In this document: piece by piece, positions 41,727-49,430 of the stretch | Layout: the number at the start of each line of letters is the position of its first letter | Position numbering within the stretch: position 1 is the stretch's first letter | Assembly: GCF_002210095.1 (NCBI RefSeq) | Contig: NZ_AQQR01000016.1 | Coordinates: 1-64,000 of the forward strand | DNA from: Marinibacterium profundimaris | GTDB taxonomy: Bacteria; Pseudomonadota; Alphaproteobacteria; Rhodobacterales; Rhodobacteraceae | DNA: 64,000 nt | Reading direction: 5' to 3' | The notes under the pieces: model-generated | What the model was told of the DNA's origin: nothing | What the model saw: only the letters and a program-made list of their open reading frames with translations | The model's database searches: none | Translations under genes and position numbers: made by a program

Positions 41727-43733
41727 GTGAAAATCAAAACGCTTCTGATCGCCAACCGCGGCGAAATTGCCTGCCGGATCGCGCGCACTGCGCGGGCCAG
41801 CGGTATCACACCTGTCGGCATACATTCGCAGGCCGACGCCAATGCCCTGCATGTCCGCGAGATCGGCAAATCTGTCTGTATCGGCGGCGGACCGGCCTCC
41901 GAAAGTTACCTGAAGATCGACGCGGTGATTGCCGCCGCGCAATCGGTGGGCGCGGATGCGATCCATCCCGGTTACGGCTTTCTGGCCGAAAACCCCGATT
42001 TTGCCCGCGCGGTCGAAGCCGCCGGCATGATATTCATGGGGCCGACGCCGGAAACGCTGGAACGTTTCGGCGACAAGGCCAGCGCCAAAGAGGCCGCCGT
42101 GGCGGCCAGCGTCCCGGTGATTTCGGGCGCCGAAGGTGCGCGGTCCGATCCCGAGCAGATTGCCGAGGAGGTGCGCCAAATGGGCCTGCCGGTGCTGCTC
42201 AAGGCTGTCGGCGGCGGTGGTGGGCGAGGGCAACGGCTCGTCACCGACGAAACCACGCTGGTCGAGGACATCGAAGGCGCGCTGCGCGAAGCAAAATCCA
42301 CCTTCGGTTCCGAAGGGCTGCTGTTGGAGCGTTTCCTGCCCGAGGCGCGCCATGTCGAAGTGCAGATCGCAGGTGACGGCAAGGGCCATGTGGTGCACCT
42401 GTTCGAACGCGATTGCACGCTTCAGCGCCGTCACCAGAAGGTCATCGAGGAAGCCCCGGCCTGGGGATTGCCGCGCACGCTTCTGGACGACATCGCGCGC
42501 GACGCGGTGCGCCTCGGTGAAACGCTGGACTATCGCGGGCTGGGCACGGTCGAATTTCTGGTCGCGGGGGACGAATATTTCTTTCTTGAGGTGAACCCGC
42601 GCATTCAGGTGGAACATCCCGTCACCGAAGCGATCACCGGGCTGGACCTTGTCGCGCTTCACCTGCGCATTGCCGAAGGCGCGGGCCTCGGGCTGGTGCA
42701 GGAGGATCTGGCGATCAACGGCCATGCGGTCGAGGCACGGCTATACGCCGAAGATCCGGCGATGCAATTCGCCCCGTCGACGGGTACGCTCACCACGCTC
42801 AGCCTGCCATCGGGCCTGCGTATCGACAGCGGCGTCGAGGAAGGCGATGCCGTCACGCCCTACTACGACCCGATGATCGCCAAGCTGATCGTGCACGCGC
42901 CCGACCGGGAAACCGCATTGGCACGTCTGGCCACGGCGCTTGATCATGTCGCGGTCGAAGGTGTCGAAACCAATCGCGCCTTTTTGACGGCGCTGGCGCG
43001 AAACCATGAATTCGAACGGATGCAGGTGCATACCCGCTGGATCGACGGCAGGCTGGATGAGCTGACACAGGCACCCGGCCTGACCCGCCCCGATCTGTGG
43101 AAAGCAACCGCTGCCATTCTCTTCGTGACCCAGTCGCGCAGCGACACAAACGCCAATCCCTGGACCAACCGTGATGCCTTTACCGGCTGGCGGCTTGGAC
43201 TGGGCGGCGATGCGATGGAAGCGGGGCAGCGCGTGACGCTTACCGATTCTGACGAGGTATCCGAGGAATTGCGCGTCAGTCCTGTCAAACCGGGTGCCAG
43301 ATACACCGTCTATTCGGAAAACGGCGAGGCGCTGACACTGTCGGCACGCGAAATCACGCCGGGCCGTTGGCGCCTGAACGAGGGCGACACTGTCCACCTG
43401 ATCGAGGCACGTCTGCATGCCGGCGTGATCGAACTGGGCACGCCCGAAGGCCGCCTGGTCTTCCGCCCCGCCGCGCCCCTTGCCTTTGCCGGCGGCGATG
43501 CCGCGGCGGATCGCGCCGTGACCTCTCCGCTGACCGGCATGATTGTCGAAATCAAGGTCTCCGATGGTCAGAGCGTGGCCGAAGGCGACGTGGTTGCGGT
43601 CATGGAATCCATGAAACTCGAAATCTCGATCCGGGCGGCCGCGGCCGGGATCGCCAGCCACATATCCGTCTCGAATGGAGACATGGTCGACCGGGGCCAG
43701 GTCATCGCCGAGATTCTGCCATCCGAGGAGTGA
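41727..43733 (+). CDS. Acyl-CoA carboxylase alpha subunit 3 (biotin carboxylase + BCCP)
   Basis: Single-chain alpha subunit of 668 residues: LLIANRGEIACRI at the start, ATP loop VGGGGGRGQRLV, catalytic EVNPRIQVEHPVTE (Val-Asn-Pro instead of the Met-Asn-Thr seen in clusters 1 and 2), and ESMKL in the C-terminal biotinyl domain near residue 630. The catalytic segment resembles pyruvate or propionyl-CoA carboxylases more than methylcrotonyl-CoA carboxylase. Followed after 4 bases by the lyase gene. Confidence 0.92.
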   Translation: MKIKTLLIANRGEIACRIARTARASGITPVGIHSQADANALHVREIGKSVCIGGGPASESYLKIDAVIAAAQSVGADAIHPGYGFLAENPDFARAVEAAGMIFMGPTPETLERFGDKASAKEAAVAASVPVISGAEGARSDPEQIAEEVRQMGLPVLLKAVGGGGGRGQRLVTDETTLVEDIEGALREAKSTFGSEGLLLERFLPEARHVEVQIAGDGKGHVVHLFERDCTLQRRHQKVIEEAPAWGLPRTLLDDIARDAVRLGETLDYRGLGTVEFLVAGDEYFFLEVNPRIQVEHPVTEAITGLDLVALHLRIAEGAGLGLVQEDLAINGHAVEARLYAEDPAMQFAPSTGTLTTLSLPSGLRIDSGVEEGDAVTPYYDPMIAKLIVHAPDRETALARLATALDHVAVEGVETNRAFLTALARNHEFERMQVHTRWIDGRLDELTQAPGLTRPDLWKATAAILFVTQSRSDTNANPWTNRDAFTGWRLGLGGDAMEAGQRVTLTDSDEVSEELRVSPVKPGARYTVYSENGEALTLSAREITPGRWRLNEGDTVHLIEARLHAGVIELGTPEGRLVFRPAAPLAFAGGDAAADRAVTSPLTGMIVEIKVSDGQSVAEGDVVAVMESMKLEISIRAAAAGIASHISVSNGDMVDRGQVIAEILPSEE

Positions 43734-43737
43734 TGAA

Positions 43738-44697
43738 ATGAACGACTTTCCCAAATTCGTCGAATTTCGTGAAGAAGGCCCGCGCGAGGGTTTTCAGATC
43801 GAAAAGAAGATTTATCCGATCGAAGAGCGGATCGAACTGATCGACATGCTCAGCGAAACCGGTCTGAAGCGCATTCAGGTCGGAAGTTTCGTCAGCCCGA
43901 AATACGTACCGCAAATGGCCGACACCGGCGAGTTGTTCCAGCGTATCAAGCGCAAGCCGGGCGTGAATTACACATCGCTGTGGCTGAACGACAAAGGGTT
44001 TCGCAAGGCCCTGACCGCGCATGAGGTCGATATCGACCCGCGCCTGCTGTTCTATCCCTCCGAGGCATTCGCCCAATCGAACAACAATTGTTCCTCGGCG
44101 GAGATGCGGGAAAAACAACGCGACTGGGTCCGTCTTTACAAGGAAGAAGGATATACCGTCGACGCGGCCTATGTGATGACGGCCTTTGGCTGCAACTTCG
44201 AAGGCCCCATCCCGCAAGAGCGAATCTTGGACGATTTCCGCTTTATCCTTCAGCTGTGCGAAGAAGAGAACATCCCCGTGCCGATCCTCGTGGTCGCCGA
44301 CACCATGGGTTGGGGAAACCCCGAGGCGGTCAAACGGATGATCGGCGCGCTGCGCGAAATGGCGCCCGAGGCGCGCATCGGTATGCACATCCATGATACG
44401 CGTGGGCTGGGGATCGCCAATCTCCATGCCGCCCTGTCGATGGGCGTGGACATGTTCGAAAGCTCGGTCGCCGGTCTTGGCGGCTGTCCTTTCGCGGGCC
44501 ACGGTCACGCCCGCGCCGCAGGCAATGTCTGCACCGAGGATGCGGTGTTCCTGTGTCACGAGCTCGGCATCGAAACCGGCATTGATCTGGACAAGCTGAT
44601 CGCAGCGGCGAACAAGGCAGAAGAGATCATCGGCGTGCCGCTCATGGGCCGGGTCATGCATACCGGCGGCCTGGACAAATATCGCAAGGCAAGCTGA
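43738..44697 (+). CDS. HMG-CoA lyase-family protein
   Basis: TIM-barrel lyase of 319 residues. The N-terminal catalytic motif is REEGPREGFQIE, the metal-binding pair is in IGMHIHDTRGLG and the signature is SSVAGLGGCPFAG, with the flexible-loop Cys of HMG-CoA lyases. It should cleave a 3-hydroxy-3-methyl- or similar acyl-CoA to acetyl-CoA and a ketone or keto acid. Being next to carboxylase 3, an SDR and a citryl-CoA-lyase-like gene, its substrate is more likely a longer 3-hydroxy-glutaryl-CoA homologue than HMG-CoA itself; that is inference. The ATG at 43738 follows GAGGAGTGATGAA. Confidence 0.88.
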   Translation: MNDFPKFVEFREEGPREGFQIEKKIYPIEERIELIDMLSETGLKRIQVGSFVSPKYVPQMADTGELFQRIKRKPGVNYTSLWLNDKGFRKALTAHEVDIDPRLLFYPSEAFAQSNNNCSSAEMREKQRDWVRLYKEEGYTVDAAYVMTAFGCNFEGPIPQERILDDFRFILQLCEEENIPVPILVVADTMGWGNPEAVKRMIGALREMAPEARIGMHIHDTRGLGIANLHAALSMGVDMFESSVAGLGGCPFAGHGHARAAGNVCTEDAVFLCHELGIETGIDLDKLIAAANKAEEIIGVPLMGRVMHTGGLDKYRKAS

Positions 44698-44709
44698 GGG
44701 AGAATGAAG

Positions 44710-45624
44710 ATGACAAAGGCACTTGATGGGAAGGTGGTTCTGGTCACCGGGGCCGGCGGTGGGATCGGGCGTGATATCGCCTTGATGGCAGCCTCGGAAG
44801 GCGCCGCCGTGGTGGTCAATGATCTGGGCGCGTCACTGAAGGGCACCGGACAGACGGAAACCGCGGCGCAGAAAGTCGTTGAAGAAATCAAGGCGGCGGG
44901 CGGCGATGCGATCGCCGATGGCGGCAACGTCACCGATCCGGACGCCGCGCGCGCGATGATCGAAGCCGGAGTCAGCGAATTCGGCCGCATCGACGCGGTG
45001 GTGAACAACGCGGGCATCCTGCGCGACGGGTTCTTCCACAAGATGACCTACGAGGATTTCGACGCGGTTGTGAAGGTCCATCTCTACGGTGCGTTCAACA
45101 CCAGCCGCGCGGCGGCCGATTATTTCCGCGAACAAGAGGGCGGTGCTCTGGTGCACATGACCTCGACCTCGGGGCTGATTGGCAATCTGGCGCAGGCGAA
45201 TTATTCGGCGGCAAAGCTGGGCATCGCGGCCTTCTCGAAATCGGTCGCGCTCGACCTGAAACGCTGGAACGTGCGGTCAAACTGCATCGCGCCCTTCGCC
45301 TGGAGCCGGATGATCTCGTCTATCAAGACAGACACCCCGGAACAGGCGGCACGGGTCGAAAAGATCAAGGAAATGACACCGGCCAAAGTCGCTCCAATGG
45401 CCTGTTTCCTGATGAGCGACCGCGCGGCCGACGTGTCCGGACAGATCTTTGCGGTTCGCAAGAACGAAATCTTCCTGTTCAACCAGCCCCGCCCGGTGCG
45501 GTCGGTTCATTCCGGTGATGGCTGGACCGCCGACGAAATCGCCGAGCGTGCCATTCCCGCGCTCAAATCGCAATTCACACCGCTCGAAGTTTCGGCGGAT
45601 GTCTTTTCGTGGGATCCTGTCTGA
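44710..45624 (+). CDS. SDR, bifunctional-enzyme hydroxyacyl-CoA dehydrogenase-like
   Basis: Classical SDR of 304 residues with TGAGGGIG near residue 13, VVNDLGASLKG after the second strand, NNAG near 100 and YSAAK near 164. The loop VVNDLG and the C-terminal extension of about 60 residues resemble the dehydrogenase part of peroxisomal multifunctional enzyme 2. That enzyme oxidises (R)-3-hydroxyacyl-CoAs. The ATG at 44710 was chosen because GGGAG is at proper spacing; the ATG at 44704 would sit on it. The stop overlaps the start of the next gene. Confidence 0.87.
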   Translation: MTKALDGKVVLVTGAGGGIGRDIALMAASEGAAVVVNDLGASLKGTGQTETAAQKVVEEIKAAGGDAIADGGNVTDPDAARAMIEAGVSEFGRIDAVVNNAGILRDGFFHKMTYEDFDAVVKVHLYGAFNTSRAAADYFREQEGGALVHMTSTSGLIGNLAQANYSAAKLGIAAFSKSVALDLKRWNVRSNCIAPFAWSRMISSIKTDTPEQAARVEKIKEMTPAKVAPMACFLMSDRAADVSGQIFAVRKNEIFLFNQPRPVRSVHSGDGWTADEIAERAIPALKSQFTPLEVSADVFSWDPV

Positions 45625-46418
45625 TGGGAAGACGCAAAGAAAAAATCAGCTCCGACATTGCCTGGAGCACCTCTGACAAGATCAGCGTGCGCGGGCTCGA
45701 TCTGCCCAACGAAATCCTGGGCCACATGAATCTGGGCGATCTGGCGTTCCTGCAACTGACCGGTCGCAAGGCGACGCCCGAGGAAAGCCGGGTGTTCAAC
45801 GCGATCGTCATCACCCTGGTCGAACATGGCATCACGCCCTCGGCCATTGCCGCGCGTATGACCTATATGGGGGCGCCGGAATCGCTTCAGGCGGCGGTTG
45901 CCGCCGGGCTTTGCGGGCTGGGTACGGTCTTTGTCGGCTCGATGGAAGGCGCATCCAGGATGCTTTACGAGGCGCTGCCGCAGGACAAGCTGGGCACCGG
46001 CGCCGATCTGGATGCGATCGCGGTGGAAACGGTTGAAAAATTCCGCGCCCGCAAGATGATCGTGCCGGGGCTCGGACATCCGGTGCACAAGCCGGTCGAT
46101 CCGCGCACACCTCGCCTGTTCCAGATCGCTGCCGAGAACGGCAAGTCCGGTGAATACATCGAGTTGATCCAGAAAATTCAGGCCGTTGCCGAAGAAAAAT
46201 CGGGTAAGATGCTGCCGATTAACGCCACCGGGGCGATCGGAGCAATCTGCTGTGAATTTGGCTTCCCCTGGAAGATCGTGCGGGGCTTTGGCGTCATGGC
46301 ACGCGCCATCGGTCTTGTCGGTCATATCCTCGAAGAGAGCGAAAACCCGATTTCCTATGAGCTTTGGCAGCGTGCCGAGCAGGAAATTCTTGAAACGTCG
46401 GGTCCGGGAGCGAAGTAA
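45624..46418 (+). CDS. Citryl-CoA lyase-like protein (citrate synthase fold, short form)
   Basis: Protein of 264 residues matching the short citrate-synthase-fold proteins usually named citryl-CoA lyase. PGLGHPVHKPVDPRTPRL near residue 149 carries the His and Arg of the citrate synthase active site, and GAIGAICCEFGFPW near 201 the acidic position. At about 60 percent of citrate synthase length it would run the retro-Claisen cleavage of a citryl-CoA-like ester rather than synthesis. It is coupled to the SDR gene by TGATG. In this operon it may split a beta-hydroxy dicarboxylyl-CoA generated after carboxylation, which is inference. Confidence 0.82.
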   Translation: MGRRKEKISSDIAWSTSDKISVRGLDLPNEILGHMNLGDLAFLQLTGRKATPEESRVFNAIVITLVEHGITPSAIAARMTYMGAPESLQAAVAAGLCGLGTVFVGSMEGASRMLYEALPQDKLGTGADLDAIAVETVEKFRARKMIVPGLGHPVHKPVDPRTPRLFQIAAENGKSGEYIELIQKIQAVAEEKSGKMLPINATGAIGAICCEFGFPWKIVRGFGVMARAIGLVGHILEESENPISYELWQRAEQEILETSGPGAK

Positions 46419-46421
46419 CCG

Positions 46422-47585
46422 ATGCAGACGTCAGTCCCAGACACTCATACCGATCTGCGCGATGCCTTGCGCGCACTTTGCGCGCAGTTTCCGCCAGAAT
46501 ATCATCGCAGGTTCGGCGAAAACGAAACCTACCCCGAGGAATTCGTCGATGCGCTGACCCGCGAGGGCTGGCTTGCCGCAATGATCCCCGAGGAATACGG
46601 CGGCTCGGGTCTGGGCCTGACGGAAGCCTCGATCATCATGGAGGAGGTGAACCGCTGCGGCGGAAACGCGGGCCATTGCCACGGGCAGATGTATAACATG
46701 GGCACGCTTCTGCGACATGGTTCGGATGAGCAAAAGCAGACATACCTGCCCGGCATCGCCAGCGGCGCGTTGCGCCTGCAATCCATGGCCGTGACCGAAC
46801 CGACAACCGGGACCGACACCACCAAACTGAAGACCACCGCGGTCAAGAAGGGTGACCGGTATGAGATCAATGGCCAGAAGGTCTGGATCAGCCGTATCCA
46901 GCATTCTGACCTGATGATCCTGCTGGCACGCACCACGCCGTTGAACGAGGTCACGAAAAAGTCGCAGGGCCTGTCGATCTTTATGGTCGAACTGAAAGAG
47001 GCCATCGGCAACGGGATGGAGGTCCGCCCCATCGCCAATATGCCCGGCCACGAAACCAATGAAGTGTTTTTCGACAACTTGGAAATCCCCGCCGAGAACC
47101 TGATTGGGACCGAGGGGCGCGGATTTTACCATATTCTTGACGGGCTGAATGCCGAACGGACCCTGATTGCGGCGGAATGTATCGGTGATGGATACTGGTT
47201 CGTTGACAAGGCCCGCATCTATGCCGGCGACCGCATGGTCTTTGACCGTCCCATCGGCCAGAACCAGGGCGTGCAATTCCCTATCGCCAGGTCCTATGTG
47301 AACATCGAGGCCGCCAATCTGATGCGCTTTGAAGCCTGCAGGCGGTTCGATGCTGGGCTGGATTGCGGAGCACAGGCGAATATGGCCAAGCTGCTGGCTT
47401 CGGAGGCCAGCTGGGAAGCGGCCAATGCCTGCATCCAGACCCATGGCGGCTTCGGTTTCGCACGGGAATACGATGTCGAGCGCAAGTTCCGCGAGGCGCG
47501 CCTCTATCAGGTCGCCCCGATCTCGACCAACCTGATCCTGTCATATGTCGGAGAACATATCCTCGGCATGCCAAGATCGTTCTGA
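46422..47585 (+). CDS. Acyl-CoA dehydrogenase, PRSF-tail subfamily (b)
   Basis: Acyl-CoA dehydrogenase of 387 residues with VTEPTTGTDTTKLK instead of the usual EPGAGSD, GDRMVFDRPIGQNQG and THGGFGFAREYDVER. The C-terminus reads VAPISTNLIL and ends GMPRSF; a Glu is kept in GLNAERTLI. The motif EPTTGxDTTKLK is shared with the dehydrogenase at 56624. It starts four bases after the citryl-CoA-lyase-like stop. Confidence 0.88.
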   Translation: MQTSVPDTHTDLRDALRALCAQFPPEYHRRFGENETYPEEFVDALTREGWLAAMIPEEYGGSGLGLTEASIIMEEVNRCGGNAGHCHGQMYNMGTLLRHGSDEQKQTYLPGIASGALRLQSMAVTEPTTGTDTTKLKTTAVKKGDRYEINGQKVWISRIQHSDLMILLARTTPLNEVTKKSQGLSIFMVELKEAIGNGMEVRPIANMPGHETNEVFFDNLEIPAENLIGTEGRGFYHILDGLNAERTLIAAECIGDGYWFVDKARIYAGDRMVFDRPIGQNQGVQFPIARSYVNIEAANLMRFEACRRFDAGLDCGAQANMAKLLASEASWEAANACIQTHGGFGFAREYDVERKFREARLYQVAPISTNLILSYVGEHILGMPRSF

Positions 47586-47596
47586 AGGCCAGGGTT

Positions 47597-48436
47597 ATGG
47601 GTGAGATCGACCTTGACGCGCTGGCGCCCTGGCTGGGACGCACCGAGACCAAGGAAGATGTTCTGACGCAGGGGCTGATCGACAAATTCCGCGCCACGCT
47701 CGGTCCGCATCTTTGGGACGGATCAGGCGATGTCCCGCTGGGAATTCATTGGTGCATTGCCCTTGATACCGTGCCAGCTGCCGCCCTTTCAGCAGACGGC
47801 CATGCCGCGAGGGGTGGATTTCTGCCCCCAGTTCCGCTGCCCGCCCGCATGTGGGCGGGCGGCGATGTTACGCATATCGCGCCGCTGAAGACCGGCGAAA
47901 CCATCACCCGCCGCTCGGTGATCGGGGACATAACGGCCAAGCAGGGCCGCAGTGGCCCATTGGTTTTTGTGACCGTCGAGCACGAGTATCTGAGTGGCGA
48001 ACGGCTTTGTATCCGGGAGCAGCAATCGATCGTTTATCGTGAGATTTCCACCCCCCGCACGGGCGAGAGCGCAGCTGACGCGGGTGACCCCACCACGCTT
48101 AGATCGACGCTGACACCGGATCCTGTTCTTCTGTTTCGCTATTCGGCGCTGACGTTCAATGCCCATCGCATTCACTATGATTACGTCTACGCCACCGAAA
48201 CCGAAGCCTATTCCGGACTTGTTGTGCATGGTCCATTGCAGGCCACGCTGCTTCTGAATCTGGCGGCGGATGCGTTGAAGACATCGCCCCACCGGTTTTC
48301 GTTCCGCGGCCTCGCGCCACTCACCCTGCCCTGCGAATTGCAACTGCACAATGAAGAGACCGGCACCTCCGGGACAGTCTGGTGTCAGGATCAAAACGGT
48401 CTTCGAAGCTTTTCCGCAGAGTACGCGGCTGTCTGA
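47597..48436 (+). CDS. MaoC-like acyl-CoA dehydratase (HTD2/mesaconyl-CoA hydratase type)
   Basis: Double-hotdog protein of 279 residues. The N-terminal half resembles the FAS1-like dehydratase domain (LPPVPLPARMWAGGDV), and the C-terminal half has FNAHRIHYDYVYATETEAY, the hydratase motif with Asp/His equivalents, and GLVVHGPLQATLL. Such proteins hydrate unsaturated or methyl-branched dicarboxylic acyl-CoAs such as mesaconyl-C4-CoA. That would suit an operon making carboxylated CoA esters. The start at 47597 is 11 bases after the dehydrogenase stop. Last gene of the operon that begins at 35567. Confidence 0.86.
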   Translation: MGEIDLDALAPWLGRTETKEDVLTQGLIDKFRATLGPHLWDGSGDVPLGIHWCIALDTVPAAALSADGHAARGGFLPPVPLPARMWAGGDVTHIAPLKTGETITRRSVIGDITAKQGRSGPLVFVTVEHEYLSGERLCIREQQSIVYREISTPRTGESAADAGDPTTLRSTLTPDPVLLFRYSALTFNAHRIHYDYVYATETEAYSGLVVHGPLQATLLLNLAADALKTSPHRFSFRGLAPLTLPCELQLHNEETGTSGTVWCQDQNGLRSFSAEYAAV

Positions 48437-48477
48437 TCGGTTTCCTTTGGTAGCGGATTCAGTTGTTGACCAATTTT

Positions 48478-48493
48478 TCTAACATCTGTTAGG
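48478..48493. promoter_or_regulatory. TetR-type operator, site 7
   Basis: TCTAACATCTGTTAGG with both core arms intact. TTGACC (48466-48471) and TAGGCT (48490-48495), 18 bases apart, give a possible plus-strand promoter overlapped by the operator. It controls the leader/ABC/ligase unit. Confidence 0.72.
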
Positions 48494-48527
48494 CTGTGCG
48501 GAGAGACTTGGTAAATAGACCAGGCAA

Positions 48528-48545
48528 ACCTCTGAATTAAGAGGT
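48528..48545 (+). other. Leader hairpin next to the ribosome site
   Basis: ACCTCT-GAATTA-AGAGGT, perfect 6-bp arms, ending one base before the purine-rich GGGAGGAGG ribosome site of the small ORF. It could influence initiation. Confidence 0.4.
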
Positions 48546-48558
48546 GGGAGGAGGAACA

Positions 48559-48645
48559 ATGCGAGGAAAACTCGTAACCAACGGAAAACCGTGCGGTCAG
48601 GCTATGCGTGCCTCCATGAGGTGTTGGGGAAAGCACGGATTGTAA
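48559..48645 (+). CDS. Small ORF, possible 28-residue leader peptide
   Basis: ATG at 48559 preceded by GGGAGGAGGAACA, one of the strongest ribosome sites in the window, and a TAA at 48643. The next gene starts one base later, so the two would be translationally coupled. The 28-residue product is basic (several Lys and Arg), has two Cys, begins MRGKLVTNGKPCG and has no hydrophobic helix. I recognise no family. It may be a leader peptide controlling the ABC/ligase genes or a chance frame; the ribosome site argues for translation. Confidence 0.5.
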   Translation: MRGKLVTNGKPCGQAMRASMRCWGKHGL

Positions 48646-48646
48646 C

Positions 48647-49426
48647 ATGACCACGAATAACGGGCACGTATCGTCACCGCTTGCGGTGCGTGGTGCAACT
48701 TTGAAATTTGGCGGCGTGACGGCGCTCGACGATGTGAGCATCTCCGTGGCCGACGATGAATTGCTTGCAATCATCGGCCCGAATGGTGCCGGAAAAACAT
48801 CACTTCTGAACGTTACCGCGGGCTTCTATCGTCCACAGCAGGGCCGTGTCGAATTGTCCGGGCAGGACGTGACCGGCCTGCGTGTTGACCAGATCGCGCG
48901 ACGCGGTCTGGCGCGGACGTTTCAGGGCACCCATCTTTTTGCCGGGCAGACCGTGGTAGAAAACATCATGATCGGTCGTCACATGCTGATGAAATCGAAT
49001 GTGATCCAGGCCTTTTTCCAGTTCGGTCCCGTGATGCGCGAAGAAACGGAACATCGAGAAGCCGCAGAAGAGATTATCGACTTTCTAGAGATTGAGGCAA
49101 TTCGCAACCGGCCCGTGGGGACGTTGGGATATGGGTTGCGAAAGCGTGTCGATCTGGGCCGTGCATTGGCGCAGGAACCATCGATCCTCCTGATGGATGA
49201 ACCGATGGCCGGCATGAACTCGGAAGAGAAAGAAGACCTGGCGCGCTTCATTCTCGATGTGCGCGAGGCACGCAAGATTCCAGTGGTTCTGGTCGAACAC
49301 GACATGGGCGTCGTGATGGACCTTGCCGACCGGATCGTGGTGCTTGATTTCGGGCGGGTCATCGCCGAAGGCACCCCGGAAGAAATCCAGAACGACCCGG
49401 CTGTGATCAAGGCGTATCTGGGGTAG
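48647..49426 (+). CDS. ABC transporter ATP-binding protein, LivG type
   Basis: ATPase of 259 residues: Walker A GPNGAGKTS near residue 44, the LivG segment ARRGLARTFQGTHLF near 84, an ABC signature-like stretch LGYGLRKRVDLGRALAQ (signature degenerate: YGLRKR where SYGxQRR is usual), Walker B ILLMDEPMAGM and the H-loop VLVEHDMGVVMD. LivG proteins energise branched-chain amino acid or aromatic/short organic acid uptake. The usual partners (two permeases, a second ATPase LivF and a binding protein) are missing from this window; the locus is broken 2 kb downstream by an insertion sequence. The next gene, an acyl-CoA ligase, fits a known operon order. Confidence 0.88.
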   Translation: MTTNNGHVSSPLAVRGATLKFGGVTALDDVSISVADDELLAIIGPNGAGKTSLLNVTAGFYRPQQGRVELSGQDVTGLRVDQIARRGLARTFQGTHLFAGQTVVENIMIGRHMLMKSNVIQAFFQFGPVMREETEHREAAEEIIDFLEIEAIRNRPVGTLGYGLRKRVDLGRALAQEPSILLMDEPMAGMNSEEKEDLARFILDVREARKIPVVLVEHDMGVVMDLADRIVVLDFGRVIAEGTPEEIQNDPAVIKAYLG

Positions 49427-49430
49427 CGAA

